DNA of 64,000 nucleotides, taken from NCBI RefSeq assembly GCF_017347605.1, contig NZ_AP024484.1, forward strand, positions 930,001-994,000, written 5' to 3'. Below, in pieces: positions 39,714 through 48,010 of the stretch (positions are counted from its first letter, which is position 1; each line of letters starts with the position of its first letter). This DNA is from Prevotella herbatica (lineage in GTDB: Bacteria; Bacteroidota; Bacteroidia; Bacteroidales; Bacteroidaceae). Made by a program: the position numbers and the translations under genes. The notes under the pieces were generated by a model. The model ran no database searches and was not told the DNA's origin. It worked only from the letters and a program-made list of their open reading frames with translations.

Positions 39714-41092
39714 TTTTGTATATGATAAAGAATAAATTATCAGTTTTGTTACTTCTTGCAATGACCTTTGTATCATGCAAGGCTGGCGAGACCAGTGAAA
39801 GTCCGGCGCAACCGGCACCCGAAACAGCAAGCAGACCTACCTCATTTGCAAGTGACGATGCGATGCTAGACTATATAGAAAAGGTACATCTCAACTATAT
39901 GTGGGATGGTGCCGACCCCACATCGGGCATGGCTTACGAGAGGATACATCTAGACAATAATTATCCCGAGAACGACCGTGATGTCGTAACCCTTGGCGGT
40001 AGTGGTTTCGGCGTGGCAGGCCTTCTTGTTGGTATAGACCGAGGTTTTATTAGTCGTGCAGACGGCGTAACCCGTTTGACCAAAATCGTAAATTACCTTT
40101 CTACTGCAGATAGATTTCATGGTATGTGGCCTCATTGGCTTTATGGATCTACCGGCAAAGTAAAACCGTTCGGCACAAAAGACGATGGCGGCGATTTGGT
40201 AGAAAGCTCATTTATGATGCAGAGTCTGCTATGTGTACGTCAGTATTTCAAGGATGGCAATAGTTCAGAACGCGCACTATCCGATAAGATAAACACCTTG
40301 TGGCGTGGTATGGAGTACGATTGGTATCGCAATGGAGGCAAAAACGTTATATACTGGCATTGGTCACCCGATTATGCATGGGATATGAATTTCCCCTTGC
40401 AGGGATATAACGAATGCCTTATCGCCTATATTCTTGGAGCATCATCACCTACCCATTCTATCCCTGCCGAATGCTATCATGAAGGCTGGGCACGTAATGG
40501 TGCCATCAAGAGCAGCGCAGCTCCCTTCGGTTATCCGCTTGAGTTGAAACATAATGGTGCCGAACAACTTGGAGGTCCCCTTTTCTGGTCGCAGTATTCT
40601 TATATTGGTCTATGTCCTAAAGGTCTTACAGACGAGTATGCCAATTATTGGAATGTTACCCGTAATCATGCCATGAGCGATTATGAATATTGTGTCCGCA
40701 ACCCCAAAGGATACAAAGGCTACGGTAAAGACTGCTGGGGCCTCACCGCAAGTTATTCCATTAATGGATATTCTGCCCACTCACCCAACAATGATTTAGG
40801 TGTCATCACCCCGACGGCAGCCCTGTCATCATTCCCTTATACCCCACAACAGTCTATGGCTGCCCTAAAATACTTTTGGAATAAAGGCTCTTGGATATGG
40901 GGTAAGTACGGATTTTACGATGCCTTCTCCGAGACAGCCAATTGGACAGAACCCCATTATCTGGCAATAGACCAGCTCACAATTGCTCCGATGATAGAGA
41001 ACTATCGTACAGGTTTGTTGTGGCATCTGTTTATGAGTTGTCCTGAAGTACAGTCAGGTCTGCAAAAATTAGGATTTACAATAAATAACTGA
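39710..41092 (+). CDS. GH144 endo-beta-1,2-glucanase-like lipoprotein
   Basis: 460 residues. Lipobox VSC with acidic residues after it suggests the outer surface. The whole remainder is the glycoamylase-like (alpha/alpha)6 domain of GH144: DPTSGMAYERIHLDNNYPENDRDVVTLGGSGFG, HGMWPHWLYG, DDGGDLVESSFMMQ, YWHWSPDYAWDMNFPLQGYNECLI and DCWGLTASYS. Characterised members such as BT_3566 of Bacteroides thetaiotaomicron cut beta-1,2-glucan to sophorose. Here a GH3 follows, as in that locus. The start at 39710 or at the second ATG (39722) is open. Substrate is inferred from family. Confidence 0.87.
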   Translation: MILYMIKNKLSVLLLLAMTFVSCKAGETSESPAQPAPETASRPTSFASDDAMLDYIEKVHLNYMWDGADPTSGMAYERIHLDNNYPENDRDVVTLGGSGFGVAGLLVGIDRGFISRADGVTRLTKIVNYLSTADRFHGMWPHWLYGSTGKVKPFGTKDDGGDLVESSFMMQSLLCVRQYFKDGNSSERALSDKINTLWRGMEYDWYRNGGKNVIYWHWSPDYAWDMNFPLQGYNECLIAYILGASSPTHSIPAECYHEGWARNGAIKSSAAPFGYPLELKHNGAEQLGGPLFWSQYSYIGLCPKGLTDEYANYWNVTRNHAMSDYEYCVRNPKGYKGYGKDCWGLTASYSINGYSAHSPNNDLGVITPTAALSSFPYTPQQSMAALKYFWNKGSWIWGKYGFYDAFSETANWTEPHYLAIDQLTIAPMIENYRTGLLWHLFMSCPEVQSGLQKLGFTINN

Positions 41093-41096
41093 TAAT

Positions 41097-43382
41097 ATGA
41101 TGAATAAGAGAAACATATTAGTAATGGTATTCGCCGCATTTACATTTTGTGCTAGTTCTGCCTCTGTCTCCGACGATCCAAATATGGATACATTCATAGA
41201 CCGTTTGATGAGTAAGATGACCCTGAGAGAGAAAATAGGTCAACTCAATCTACCTGTTACCGGCGATATAGTCACCGGTCAGGCAAAGAGCAGCAACGTG
41301 GCAGACAAAATAAAAAGAGGAGAGGTAGGCGGACTCTTCAATCTTAAGGGAACCCAAAAGATACGAGAAGTGCAGAAGTTGGCTGTAGAACAGAGCCGCC
41401 TTAAGATTCCGCTTATCTTTGGTATGGATGTCATCCATGGGTACGAAACAGTCTTTCCTATACCATTGTCATTATCATGCAGTTGGGATCTGAACGCCAT
41501 CAAAGAGAGTGCCCGCATAGCAGCCATCGAAGCATCCGCCGACGGAATATGCTGGACGTTCAGTCCTATGCTCGACATCAGTCGTGATCCGCGATGGGGC
41601 AGAATGTCAGAAGGCAATGGCGAAGACCCATACCTTGATGCACAGATAGCCAGAGCGATGGTTCAGGGCTATCAAGGCAACGACCTCAAGGCCAACAATA
41701 CCATTATGTCGTGCGTAAAGCATTTTGCACTCTACGGAGGAGCAGAGGCCGGTCGAGAATACAACACCGTGGATATGAGTCATTGGCGTATGTTCAATGA
41801 TTACATGCCTGGTTATAAAGCAGCCGTAGATGCCGGCGCTGGTAGCGTGATGACATCATTTAATGTCGTTGACGGAGTACCGGCCACAGGCAACAAATGG
41901 CTTCTTACAGATGTACTTCGTAACATGTGGGGCTTTAAGGGTTTTGTTGTAACCGATTTTACAGCCATATCTGAAATGATAGCTCATGGTATGGGCAATT
42001 TGCAACAAGTATCAGCACTAGCTTTGAATGCAGGTACCGATATGGATATGGTTTCCGATGGCTTTATTGGTACACTTGAGAAATCATTAAACGAGGGTAA
42101 AGTGTCAATGCAGGCTATCGATCAGGCGTGCCGTCGTATATTAGAGGCAAAATACAAGTTAGGTCTATTCGACAACCCATACAAGTACTGTGATGCTAAA
42201 CGTGCAGCCAAAGAAATCTATACTCCGGAACATCGTGCAGAGGCACGTCGTATAGCTGCCGAAACATTTGTATTGCTTAAGAATCAAGACCATCTTCTTC
42301 CACTTAAACCCACAGGCAGAATAGCCCTTATAGGTCCATTGGCAAATACCAGTGCCAACATGCCCGGAACGTGGAGTGTAGCAGCACGTGTGGATAAATA
42401 CAAATCGCTGTATCAGGCCATGAAAGATGCAGTAGGCAATAAAGCCCAAATCTTATATGCCAAAGGCTCCAATCTGATGTACGATTCAGTAATGGAGAAA
42501 AACGCAACGATGTTTGGTCGTGAAATGCGCGATAAGCGTTCGGCTAAGGAAATGCTTGACGAAGCATTAAAAGTAGCTGCCGATGCCGATGTTATAGTAG
42601 CTGCAGTGGGCGAGTCGTCAGAAATGAGTGGAGAGTGCAGCAGCCGTAGCAATCTGGATATGCCCGATGCCCAGCACGATCTTCTTACCGCACTCAAGAA
42701 GACCGGCAAACCTATCGTACTTCTTAATTTTGCAGGTCGTGCAACAGTCATGACATGGGAGAGTCAGAACTTCCCTGCCATACTTAATGTCTGGTTTGGA
42801 GGTAGCGAGGCTGGAGATGCTATCTGCGATGTACTCTTCGGAACCAAGTCGCCCAGTGGAAAACTTACCGTCACCATGCCAAAGAGCGTAGGTCAGATAC
42901 CTATATATTATAGTCATCTCAATACTGGGCGCCCACTTGAAGAAGGTAAATGGTTTACCAAGTTCCGTAGCAATTATCTTGATATTGACAATGATCCCCT
43001 GTATCCATTCGGTTACGGATTGTCATATACCACATTCTCATATGGTGAACCCAAGTTGAGTAGTGACCATCTTAGTGAAAACGGAGAAATAAAGGTATCG
43101 GTAGATGTTACCAATACCGGCAGTTATGATGCTGACGAAGTAGTTCAGATGTACATCCGCGATCTTGTGGGCAGTGTATCACGTCCTGTAAAGGAGTTGA
43201 AAGGCTTTCAGCGCATATCCCTAAAACGTGGAGAGACCAAGACCGTTACATTCACGATAACTCCCGACGGTCTGAAATTTTATAATCAGAATCTTGATTA
43301 CAAGTTCGAACCCGGTGATTTTGATGTTATGATAGGTAGTAGCAGTGATGATATTAAGACTTTAAGGTTTACATTAGATTAG
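41097..43382 (+). CDS. GH3 beta-glucosidase
   Basis: 761 residues with a signal peptide. Two-domain GH3: an N-terminal barrel with the nucleophile Asp287 in GFKGFVVTDFTAISEM and substrate-contact motifs ISRDPRWGRMSEGNGEDPYL and SCVKHFALYGGAEAGREYN, an alpha/beta domain (VIVAAVGESSEMSGECSSRS), and a C-terminal fibronectin-like domain (YPFGYGLSYTTF, VVQMYIRD). It probably hydrolyses the sophorose and sophoro-oligosaccharides made by the GH144 enzyme encoded four bases upstream. It is the last gene of the locus; a strong terminator follows. Confidence 0.93.
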   Translation: MMNKRNILVMVFAAFTFCASSASVSDDPNMDTFIDRLMSKMTLREKIGQLNLPVTGDIVTGQAKSSNVADKIKRGEVGGLFNLKGTQKIREVQKLAVEQSRLKIPLIFGMDVIHGYETVFPIPLSLSCSWDLNAIKESARIAAIEASADGICWTFSPMLDISRDPRWGRMSEGNGEDPYLDAQIARAMVQGYQGNDLKANNTIMSCVKHFALYGGAEAGREYNTVDMSHWRMFNDYMPGYKAAVDAGAGSVMTSFNVVDGVPATGNKWLLTDVLRNMWGFKGFVVTDFTAISEMIAHGMGNLQQVSALALNAGTDMDMVSDGFIGTLEKSLNEGKVSMQAIDQACRRILEAKYKLGLFDNPYKYCDAKRAAKEIYTPEHRAEARRIAAETFVLLKNQDHLLPLKPTGRIALIGPLANTSANMPGTWSVAARVDKYKSLYQAMKDAVGNKAQILYAKGSNLMYDSVMEKNATMFGREMRDKRSAKEMLDEALKVAADADVIVAAVGESSEMSGECSSRSNLDMPDAQHDLLTALKKTGKPIVLLNFAGRATVMTWESQNFPAILNVWFGGSEAGDAICDVLFGTKSPSGKLTVTMPKSVGQIPIYYSHLNTGRPLEEGKWFTKFRSNYLDIDNDPLYPFGYGLSYTTFSYGEPKLSSDHLSENGEIKVSVDVTNTGSYDADEVVQMYIRDLVGSVSRPVKELKGFQRISLKRGETKTVTFTITPDGLKFYNQNLDYKFEPGDFDVMIGSSSDDIKTLRFTLD

Positions 43383-43432
43383 TTTGTTATTTATTGCTGT
43401 CCGATAAAATAAGGAATAGCATGTGAATAGTT

Positions 43433-43471
43433 CCCGAAGCTCTTTTAAATAGCGCTTCGGGTTCTTTTTTT
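43433..43471 (+). terminator. Intrinsic terminator of the glucan locus
   Basis: CCCGAAGC (43433-43440) and GCTTCGGG (43454-43461) form an 8-bp stem, followed by TTC and seven T. Confidence 0.85.
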
Positions 43472-43603
43472 GCAGAACAAGCCCCTCTCAATCAAAAAGT
43501 AATGGTTCTAGCGGACTATCAACCTTCTCTTTCCGATATGCTTCCCGTCTTTTTCGGGATTGTTGAATAGGCTATAAAATTCATATTTAATAGATTTTTC
43601 CGC

Positions 43604-43636
43604 ACACCAGAAAAGTTTTTTTAATGCCACTAATGT
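43604..43636. repeat. Dispersed repeat copy in gene-free island
   Basis: ACACCAGAAAAGTTTTTTTAA-type sequence followed by TGCCACTAATG matches 29955-29988 apart from one-base gaps. Here it continues into AATGTCACTTTGTCACAAACC-type words that are absent at the other site. Confidence 0.6.
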
Positions 43637-44025
43637 CACTTTGTCACAAACCCTTTGTTTATAAGGGATGAGCGAGTGACATTAAGTGACATTATCGGGG
43701 TAAAAGTGACATTAAAGTCGAAAACACACCTATTTTTAGCGTTTTATCTCAAATTATTAAGTTACCTGATTTCTTACATGAAATATCCTTCATATATTTT
43801 ATTAAATAGTGATATGGGCCTTATCACTATCTAATGTATCGCAAAGTGCAGAGTGATTAGGCCCTAATCACTCAACGGTATGTCGTAAAAGCCTATTATA
43901 TGATCATTGCGTTTATAAACTTTACTGCTGGTAATAAATCTGTTTCACGATACAGAGTTTCTGCTATAGTGAAGGATGTCTTGGTTTTATCGTTACTAAG
44001 TTTCTAGTATTCATCATCCATCACC

Positions 44026-44157
44026 CGTTCTATCGATCAAACGTTTGCGTTTCTACGATATAAAGTTTCCGTTCTATCGATCAAACGTTTGTATTTCTAC
44101 GATATAAAGTTTCTATTCCATCGATCAAATGTTTGCATTTTATCGTTACTAATGTTT
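44026..44157. repeat. 44-bp tandem repeats (two near-perfect, one degenerate)
   Basis: Units start at 44026 and 44070 and differ at only two bases; a third, diverged unit starts at 44114. Each contains TATCGATCAAACGTTTG and TTTCTACGATATAAAG, with embedded palindromes ATCGAT and AACGTT. The layout resembles iterons or a protein-binding array. Confidence 0.75.
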
Positions 44158-44291
44158 TAGTTGTATCAGCAACATGTTTATATGATTAAGATATAGTAAA
44201 TAAATTTCCATCATATTCTTTTAGTGCTACCAAACTTTCAAAGTAGTCGTCTAGCCATATCATCTATTCTATCGTAGAAAACAGCAAATTT

Positions 44292-44391
44292 TAGTGGAGG
44301 ACAGTGGATGATAGTGGAGGTATACCTCCACCACTTAATATACTATAAGATAGCAACTTACGCTTAAAGTGGAGGACATTTATGATTTTTG
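44292..44391. repeat. GTGGAGG cluster with 18-base palindrome
   Basis: AGTGGAGGACA occurs near 44293 and again near 44379. Between them GTGGAGGTATACCTCCAC (44314-44331) is a perfect palindrome. It may be an operator for a dimeric DNA-binding protein. Confidence 0.6.
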
Positions 44392-44523
44392 GAACTTTTT
44401 TAGTTTTATCTTTTTTCTATTATTAAACACTTACGGGAAAGTAATAAAAAATCACAATCATATAAGTTATAAGACATATCACACAAAAGGGTTAGATATA
44501 AAATCTATATAAACAAAAAAAAA

Positions 44524-44555
44524 GACTTAGTTTTAAAAACATATAAAACTAAGTC
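44524..44555 (-). terminator. Terminator of rhaD
   Basis: GACTTAGTTTT and AAAACTAAGTC form an 11-bp perfect stem with a 10-base loop. On the - strand it is followed by a long T-run. Confidence 0.85.
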
Positions 44556-44576
44556 CTTTTTGTTTGTATCCTTAAA

Positions 44577-45389
44577 TTACTTTGGAAGGTTAAAGGCAAC
44601 AGACATTTCTTTCATCTGTGCTTCACTCATTCCTTCAGGTTCAAATCCCATGCAACGTGAATTGATATATATCTTGGCACTCTTAGAAAGGACATCAATC
44701 TGATCGAAAGCATCCATTACATCAAGTCCCTTTGCAAATACACCATGCTTTTCCCACATTACTACATCATAGTTTTCAAGTTCATTCAATGTAGCCTGAG
44801 CCAAATTGTTTGAGCCTGGAAGTTCGTAAGGTACTATTCCCAATCCTAACGGACAGAAAGCCTTTGTCTCAGGAATCATGCTCCACAATAAATTAGAAAG
44901 CACATCCTTGCCCATCATCTTAGGGTTGTGACTCATTGCAATAAGTTCAATAGGGTGTGTATGTACTGTAGCACGATATGGAGAACCAGTTTCTATAAGA
45001 TGTGCATGAACTGTGAGATGTGAAGGAAGTTCACTTGTAGGCATAACAGCATTGTCGGCAATGATCACATAACTTGCGCAATCGTCTAATATGCGGATAA
45101 TACTTCCGTTGTCCATAGGCTCACGTGCAAGATCACGCATACGCTTACCAGTTCCTTTGCAAAAGAAGTAGCAACCTTTCAAAGCAGGCAAAGTAACACC
45201 AATCTGCTTAACATCGCTGATTGCAGGAAGACTTTTAATCTTGTCATCTACCAATTCAGTAATGTTTACTGTGATATTACCACCATTGCGCTCTGCCCAT
45301 CCGTTCTGCCACAGATAACCGGCAACTTCTGCAATCTTATCAATTTCTTTCTTTAAGGCTTCGCGACCTTCCAAAACTGTCTGTTTCAT
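44577..45389 (-). CDS. rhaD: L-rhamnulose-1-phosphate aldolase
   Basis: 270 residues. A class II zinc aldolase splitting L-rhamnulose 1-phosphate into dihydroxyacetone phosphate and L-lactaldehyde. The zinc site is in TVHAHLIETGSPYRATVHTHPIEL, with HAH and HTH, and a further His in WEKHGVF; GNGGNI-like RNGGNITVN is near the phosphate site. The length fits RhaD. It lies downstream of the regulator gene on the - strand, 118 bp away, with its own -7 box. A gene for lactaldehyde reductase is not seen nearby. Confidence 0.93.
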   Translation of the reverse strand: MKQTVLEGREALKKEIDKIAEVAGYLWQNGWAERNGGNITVNITELVDDKIKSLPAISDVKQIGVTLPALKGCYFFCKGTGKRMRDLAREPMDNGSIIRILDDCASYVIIADNAVMPTSELPSHLTVHAHLIETGSPYRATVHTHPIELIAMSHNPKMMGKDVLSNLLWSMIPETKAFCPLGLGIVPYELPGSNNLAQATLNELENYDVVMWEKHGVFAKGLDVMDAFDQIDVLSKSAKIYINSRCMGFEPEGMSEAQMKEMSVAFNLPK

Positions 45390-45417
45390 ATTTTTGTTGA
45401 TTTGTTTTTTCTTTCGG

Positions 45418-45425
45418 CAAAAATA
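45418..45425 (-). promoter_or_regulatory. -7 box for rhaD
   Basis: On the - strand TATTTTTG matches TAnnTTTG, about 29 bp before the start codon. Confidence 0.5.
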
Positions 45426-45507
45426 GCCTTATTTTACCTTTAAAGGCTTTGAATTATGATTTTTAAGCCTCAATAATTGATATTTCAATTATCATATAAT
45501 GAATATA

Positions 45508-46383
45508 TTATCTTTCGTTACCACGAAACTCACTCGGTTTAAGTCCTGTCTTCAGTCTGAACTTAGAAGAAAAATAATCAGGAGACTCGAAATTAAGCTG
45601 ATAAGCAATTTCCTTTATCGTCATATCTGTAGTCGCCAATAGATCCTTGGCACGCTGCAACTTCAAGTCCTGCTGATACATAGACGGAGAAAAACCAGTG
45701 AACTCCTTGAATATCTTTCTGAAATTAGAATAACTCATTCCCAATCGCACTGCAATCTCCTGAATAGTCGTTCCATCTTCCAATGTCTCACGTATCATTT
45801 GACGGGCACGATTCACTATATCAGTATGCACAAAATTCTGTTGCAACTGATTGCTGCTTTCTAGAGAATACATCAATCCAATAAGATAGTTGGTTATTCC
45901 GGCAAGCACCTGTTGGGAATGTATAGCTTCCTCGTCTGCCACATGCAAAGCCATGTCGAGCATGCGGATAATCTCACTTGAATAACCCACGTGATATATA
46001 GGATGTTCTGGGGACAAGAAACCTGCATTTACACGATCGTCCATATTGCGCCCCTTAAATCCAAGCCAATAACATTTCCAGCCAGTATTATCATTAGGGC
46101 GATAACTGTGCCACTCATCAGGAAAGAGAAGGAATATATCGCCACTGCGCAATTCAACTTCTCCTACACTATGAGACTTGAATGCACCACCGCCCTCTTT
46201 GACGTAAAGCATCTGATATTCTTGCAATATGCGTCCTTTGGCAACATTGAAGTAAAAGCCATCGGCATGACCATGCGTAGGATAATCCTCACCAGGAAGA
46301 TTCTCCTCATAACCAACGGTGTCGACATTCAGTCCCCACAGTAAGTCCTTGGTATCAGTAACCAGATATTTAAACTTTTTCAT
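45508..46383 (-). CDS. rhaR: AraC-family rhamnose regulator
   Basis: 291 residues. N-terminal cupin-like arabinose-binding domain (about 20-150, YPTHGHADGFYFNVAKG, RSGDIFLLFPDEWHSYRP, GWKCYWLGF) and a C-terminal double helix-turn-helix AraC domain (IQEIAVRLGMSYSNFRKIFKEFTGFSPSMY and IKEIAYQLNFESPDYFSSKFRLKTGLKPSEF). It is divergent from rhaB and upstream of rhaD, so it is very likely the rhamnose-responsive activator of both transcripts. The name is by context and analogy with the B. thetaiotaomicron RhaR. Confidence 0.82.
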   Translation of the reverse strand: MKKFKYLVTDTKDLLWGLNVDTVGYEENLPGEDYPTHGHADGFYFNVAKGRILQEYQMLYVKEGGGAFKSHSVGEVELRSGDIFLLFPDEWHSYRPNDNTGWKCYWLGFKGRNMDDRVNAGFLSPEHPIYHVGYSSEIIRMLDMALHVADEEAIHSQQVLAGITNYLIGLMYSLESSNQLQQNFVHTDIVNRARQMIRETLEDGTTIQEIAVRLGMSYSNFRKIFKEFTGFSPSMYQQDLKLQRAKDLLATTDMTIKEIAYQLNFESPDYFSSKFRLKTGLKPSEFRGNER

Positions 46384-46402
46384 GTTACTAAATTGTATTG
46401 TG

Positions 46403-46410
46403 CAAAGTTA
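46403..46410 (-). promoter_or_regulatory. -7 box for the rhaR gene
   Basis: On the - strand TAACTTTG matches TAnnTTTG, 20 bp before the start codon. Confidence 0.55.
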
Positions 46411-46483
46411 TCAAAAAACATGGTAATGACAAAAATTATGGGTTTAAAATCAAAAAATCTAGTCTGTCACATCACTGATTTAC

Positions 46484-46491
46484 TATCTTTG
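46484..46491 (+). promoter_or_regulatory. -7 box for rhaB-rhaA-rhaT
   Basis: TATCTTTG matches TAnnTTTG, 30 bp before the rhaB ATG. The 73 bp between the two opposed -7 boxes must hold any regulator sites; no clear inverted repeat was recognised. Confidence 0.6.
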
Positions 46492-46520
46492 CCACCATAA
46501 TAAACACTAACCTACAAACA

Positions 46521-47996
46521 ATGGAAAATCTAAAACACTTCTTTGCCGTTGACCTTGGAGCAACAAGCGGACGTACAATCGTTGGCTTTCTGGAAGACGG
46601 AAAGGTGAAAATGGATGAGCTAACACGTTTCGACAACAATCTGATTTCTACAGGCGGACATGTGTATTGGGATATATTTGCCCTATACAATGAGATAATA
46701 AAGAGTCTGAAAATCGTAGCCGAGCGTAATATAAAGATTGAAAGTATCGGTATTGACACCTGGGGATGCGACTTTGTATGCACGGGTAAAGACGGAAACA
46801 TTCTTCGCAATCCACTAGCCTATCGTGACCCTCACACAATGAACACGATGGAGGAATACTTCAGCGAGCAGATGTCTAAAAAAGACGTTTATGGAATAAC
46901 TGGAATACAATTGATGAACTTCAATTCTATTTTCCAGCTTTATGCTATGAAGAAAGCTAAAAATGATGCTCTTGCTGGTGCAGACAAGATTATGTTCATA
47001 CCAGATGCATTGAGTTATATGCTTACAGGAAAAGCTATCTGCGAATACACAGTATGCTCTACATCACAACTTCTTAATCCAAAAGAAGGCGACATTTCTA
47101 AAGAATTACTTGAAACACTTGGACTGAAGCGTGAGCAATTCGGTAAAATGACTGCTCCTGGAACTGTAATAGGAAACCTAAGCGATGAGGTTAAGAATAT
47201 TACAGGGCTTGGTGATATACCAGTTGTGGCTGTAGCTGGACACGACACAGCAAGTGCTGTAGCTGCCGTACCTGCTGAAGACGAGCACTTCGCTTATCTT
47301 AGTTCTGGTACATGGAGCCTTATGGGTATAGAAACAAAGGACGCTATCATAAATGAAGAAAGCTACAAACTTAACTTCACTAACGAAGGCGGTATTGAGG
47401 GAACGACAAGATTCCTAAAAAATATCTGCGGTATGTGGTTGTATGAAAGTTGCAGAAAAGAATGGCACGAGACAAAGGATATGGGACATGCCGAACTACT
47501 TAACGAGGCGATGAAAGTGGAAGGTTTCAGAAGTCTTATTAATCCTGATGACGCAGTATTCGCTAATCCTACTTCTATGGTTGAAGCAATAAAGAAATAT
47601 TGTGCAGATCACGGTGAACACGTACCTGAAGGATATGCCGAGATATGCCGTTGCATATTCGATTCACTTGCACTGCGATATAGACAGGTATTGGAATGGC
47701 TGAAAGACTTTGCCGATTTCGACATCAAGGCTTTACATATCATCGGCGGAGGTTCACTTAACAAATACTTGAATCAGTTTACTGCAAATTCATGTGGCGT
47801 TACTGTACTCGCCGGTCCACAGGAAGCTACAGCTATTGGCAACATTATGATGCAGGCAAAAGCAGCAGGATTGGTAAAAGATGTTTGGGATATGAGAAAG
47901 CTTATTGCCGACTCTGTTCAGCTAAACATATTCGAACCAGAAGACAAGGCAATCTGGGATGAAGCTTACGATAAATATTTAACAATAACAAAATAA
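46521..47996 (+). CDS. rhaB: L-rhamnulokinase
   Basis: 491 residues of the FGGY kinase family. Phosphorylates L-rhamnulose to L-rhamnulose 1-phosphate with ATP. Signature parts: N-terminal phosphate-binding FFAVDLGATSGRTIVGF, GIDTWGCDFV with the catalytic Asp region, VAVAGHDTASAVAAVPA, YLSSGTWSLMG and the C-terminal ATP-site IIGGGSLNKYLNQF. First gene of the rhaB-rhaA-rhaT operon, divergent from the regulator. Confidence 0.95.
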   Translation: MENLKHFFAVDLGATSGRTIVGFLEDGKVKMDELTRFDNNLISTGGHVYWDIFALYNEIIKSLKIVAERNIKIESIGIDTWGCDFVCTGKDGNILRNPLAYRDPHTMNTMEEYFSEQMSKKDVYGITGIQLMNFNSIFQLYAMKKAKNDALAGADKIMFIPDALSYMLTGKAICEYTVCSTSQLLNPKEGDISKELLETLGLKREQFGKMTAPGTVIGNLSDEVKNITGLGDIPVVAVAGHDTASAVAAVPAEDEHFAYLSSGTWSLMGIETKDAIINEESYKLNFTNEGGIEGTTRFLKNICGMWLYESCRKEWHETKDMGHAELLNEAMKVEGFRSLINPDDAVFANPTSMVEAIKKYCADHGEHVPEGYAEICRCIFDSLALRYRQVLEWLKDFADFDIKALHIIGGGSLNKYLNQFTANSCGVTVLAGPQEATAIGNIMMQAKAAGLVKDVWDMRKLIADSVQLNIFEPEDKAIWDEAYDKYLTITK

Positions 47997-48010
47997 TAAA
48001 ACCTAAAATT

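Larger units (their letters stand above)
43472..44520. other. Gene-free repeat-rich island
   Basis: About 1 kb without a credible coding frame on either strand. It carries the second dispersed-repeat copy (43604-43636), several GTGACATTA words near 43670-43720, two 44-bp units plus a degenerate third (44026-44157), and a cluster of GTGGAGG words around a perfect 18-base palindrome (44292-44391). It lies between the glucan locus terminator and the rhaD terminator. Confidence 0.6.
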
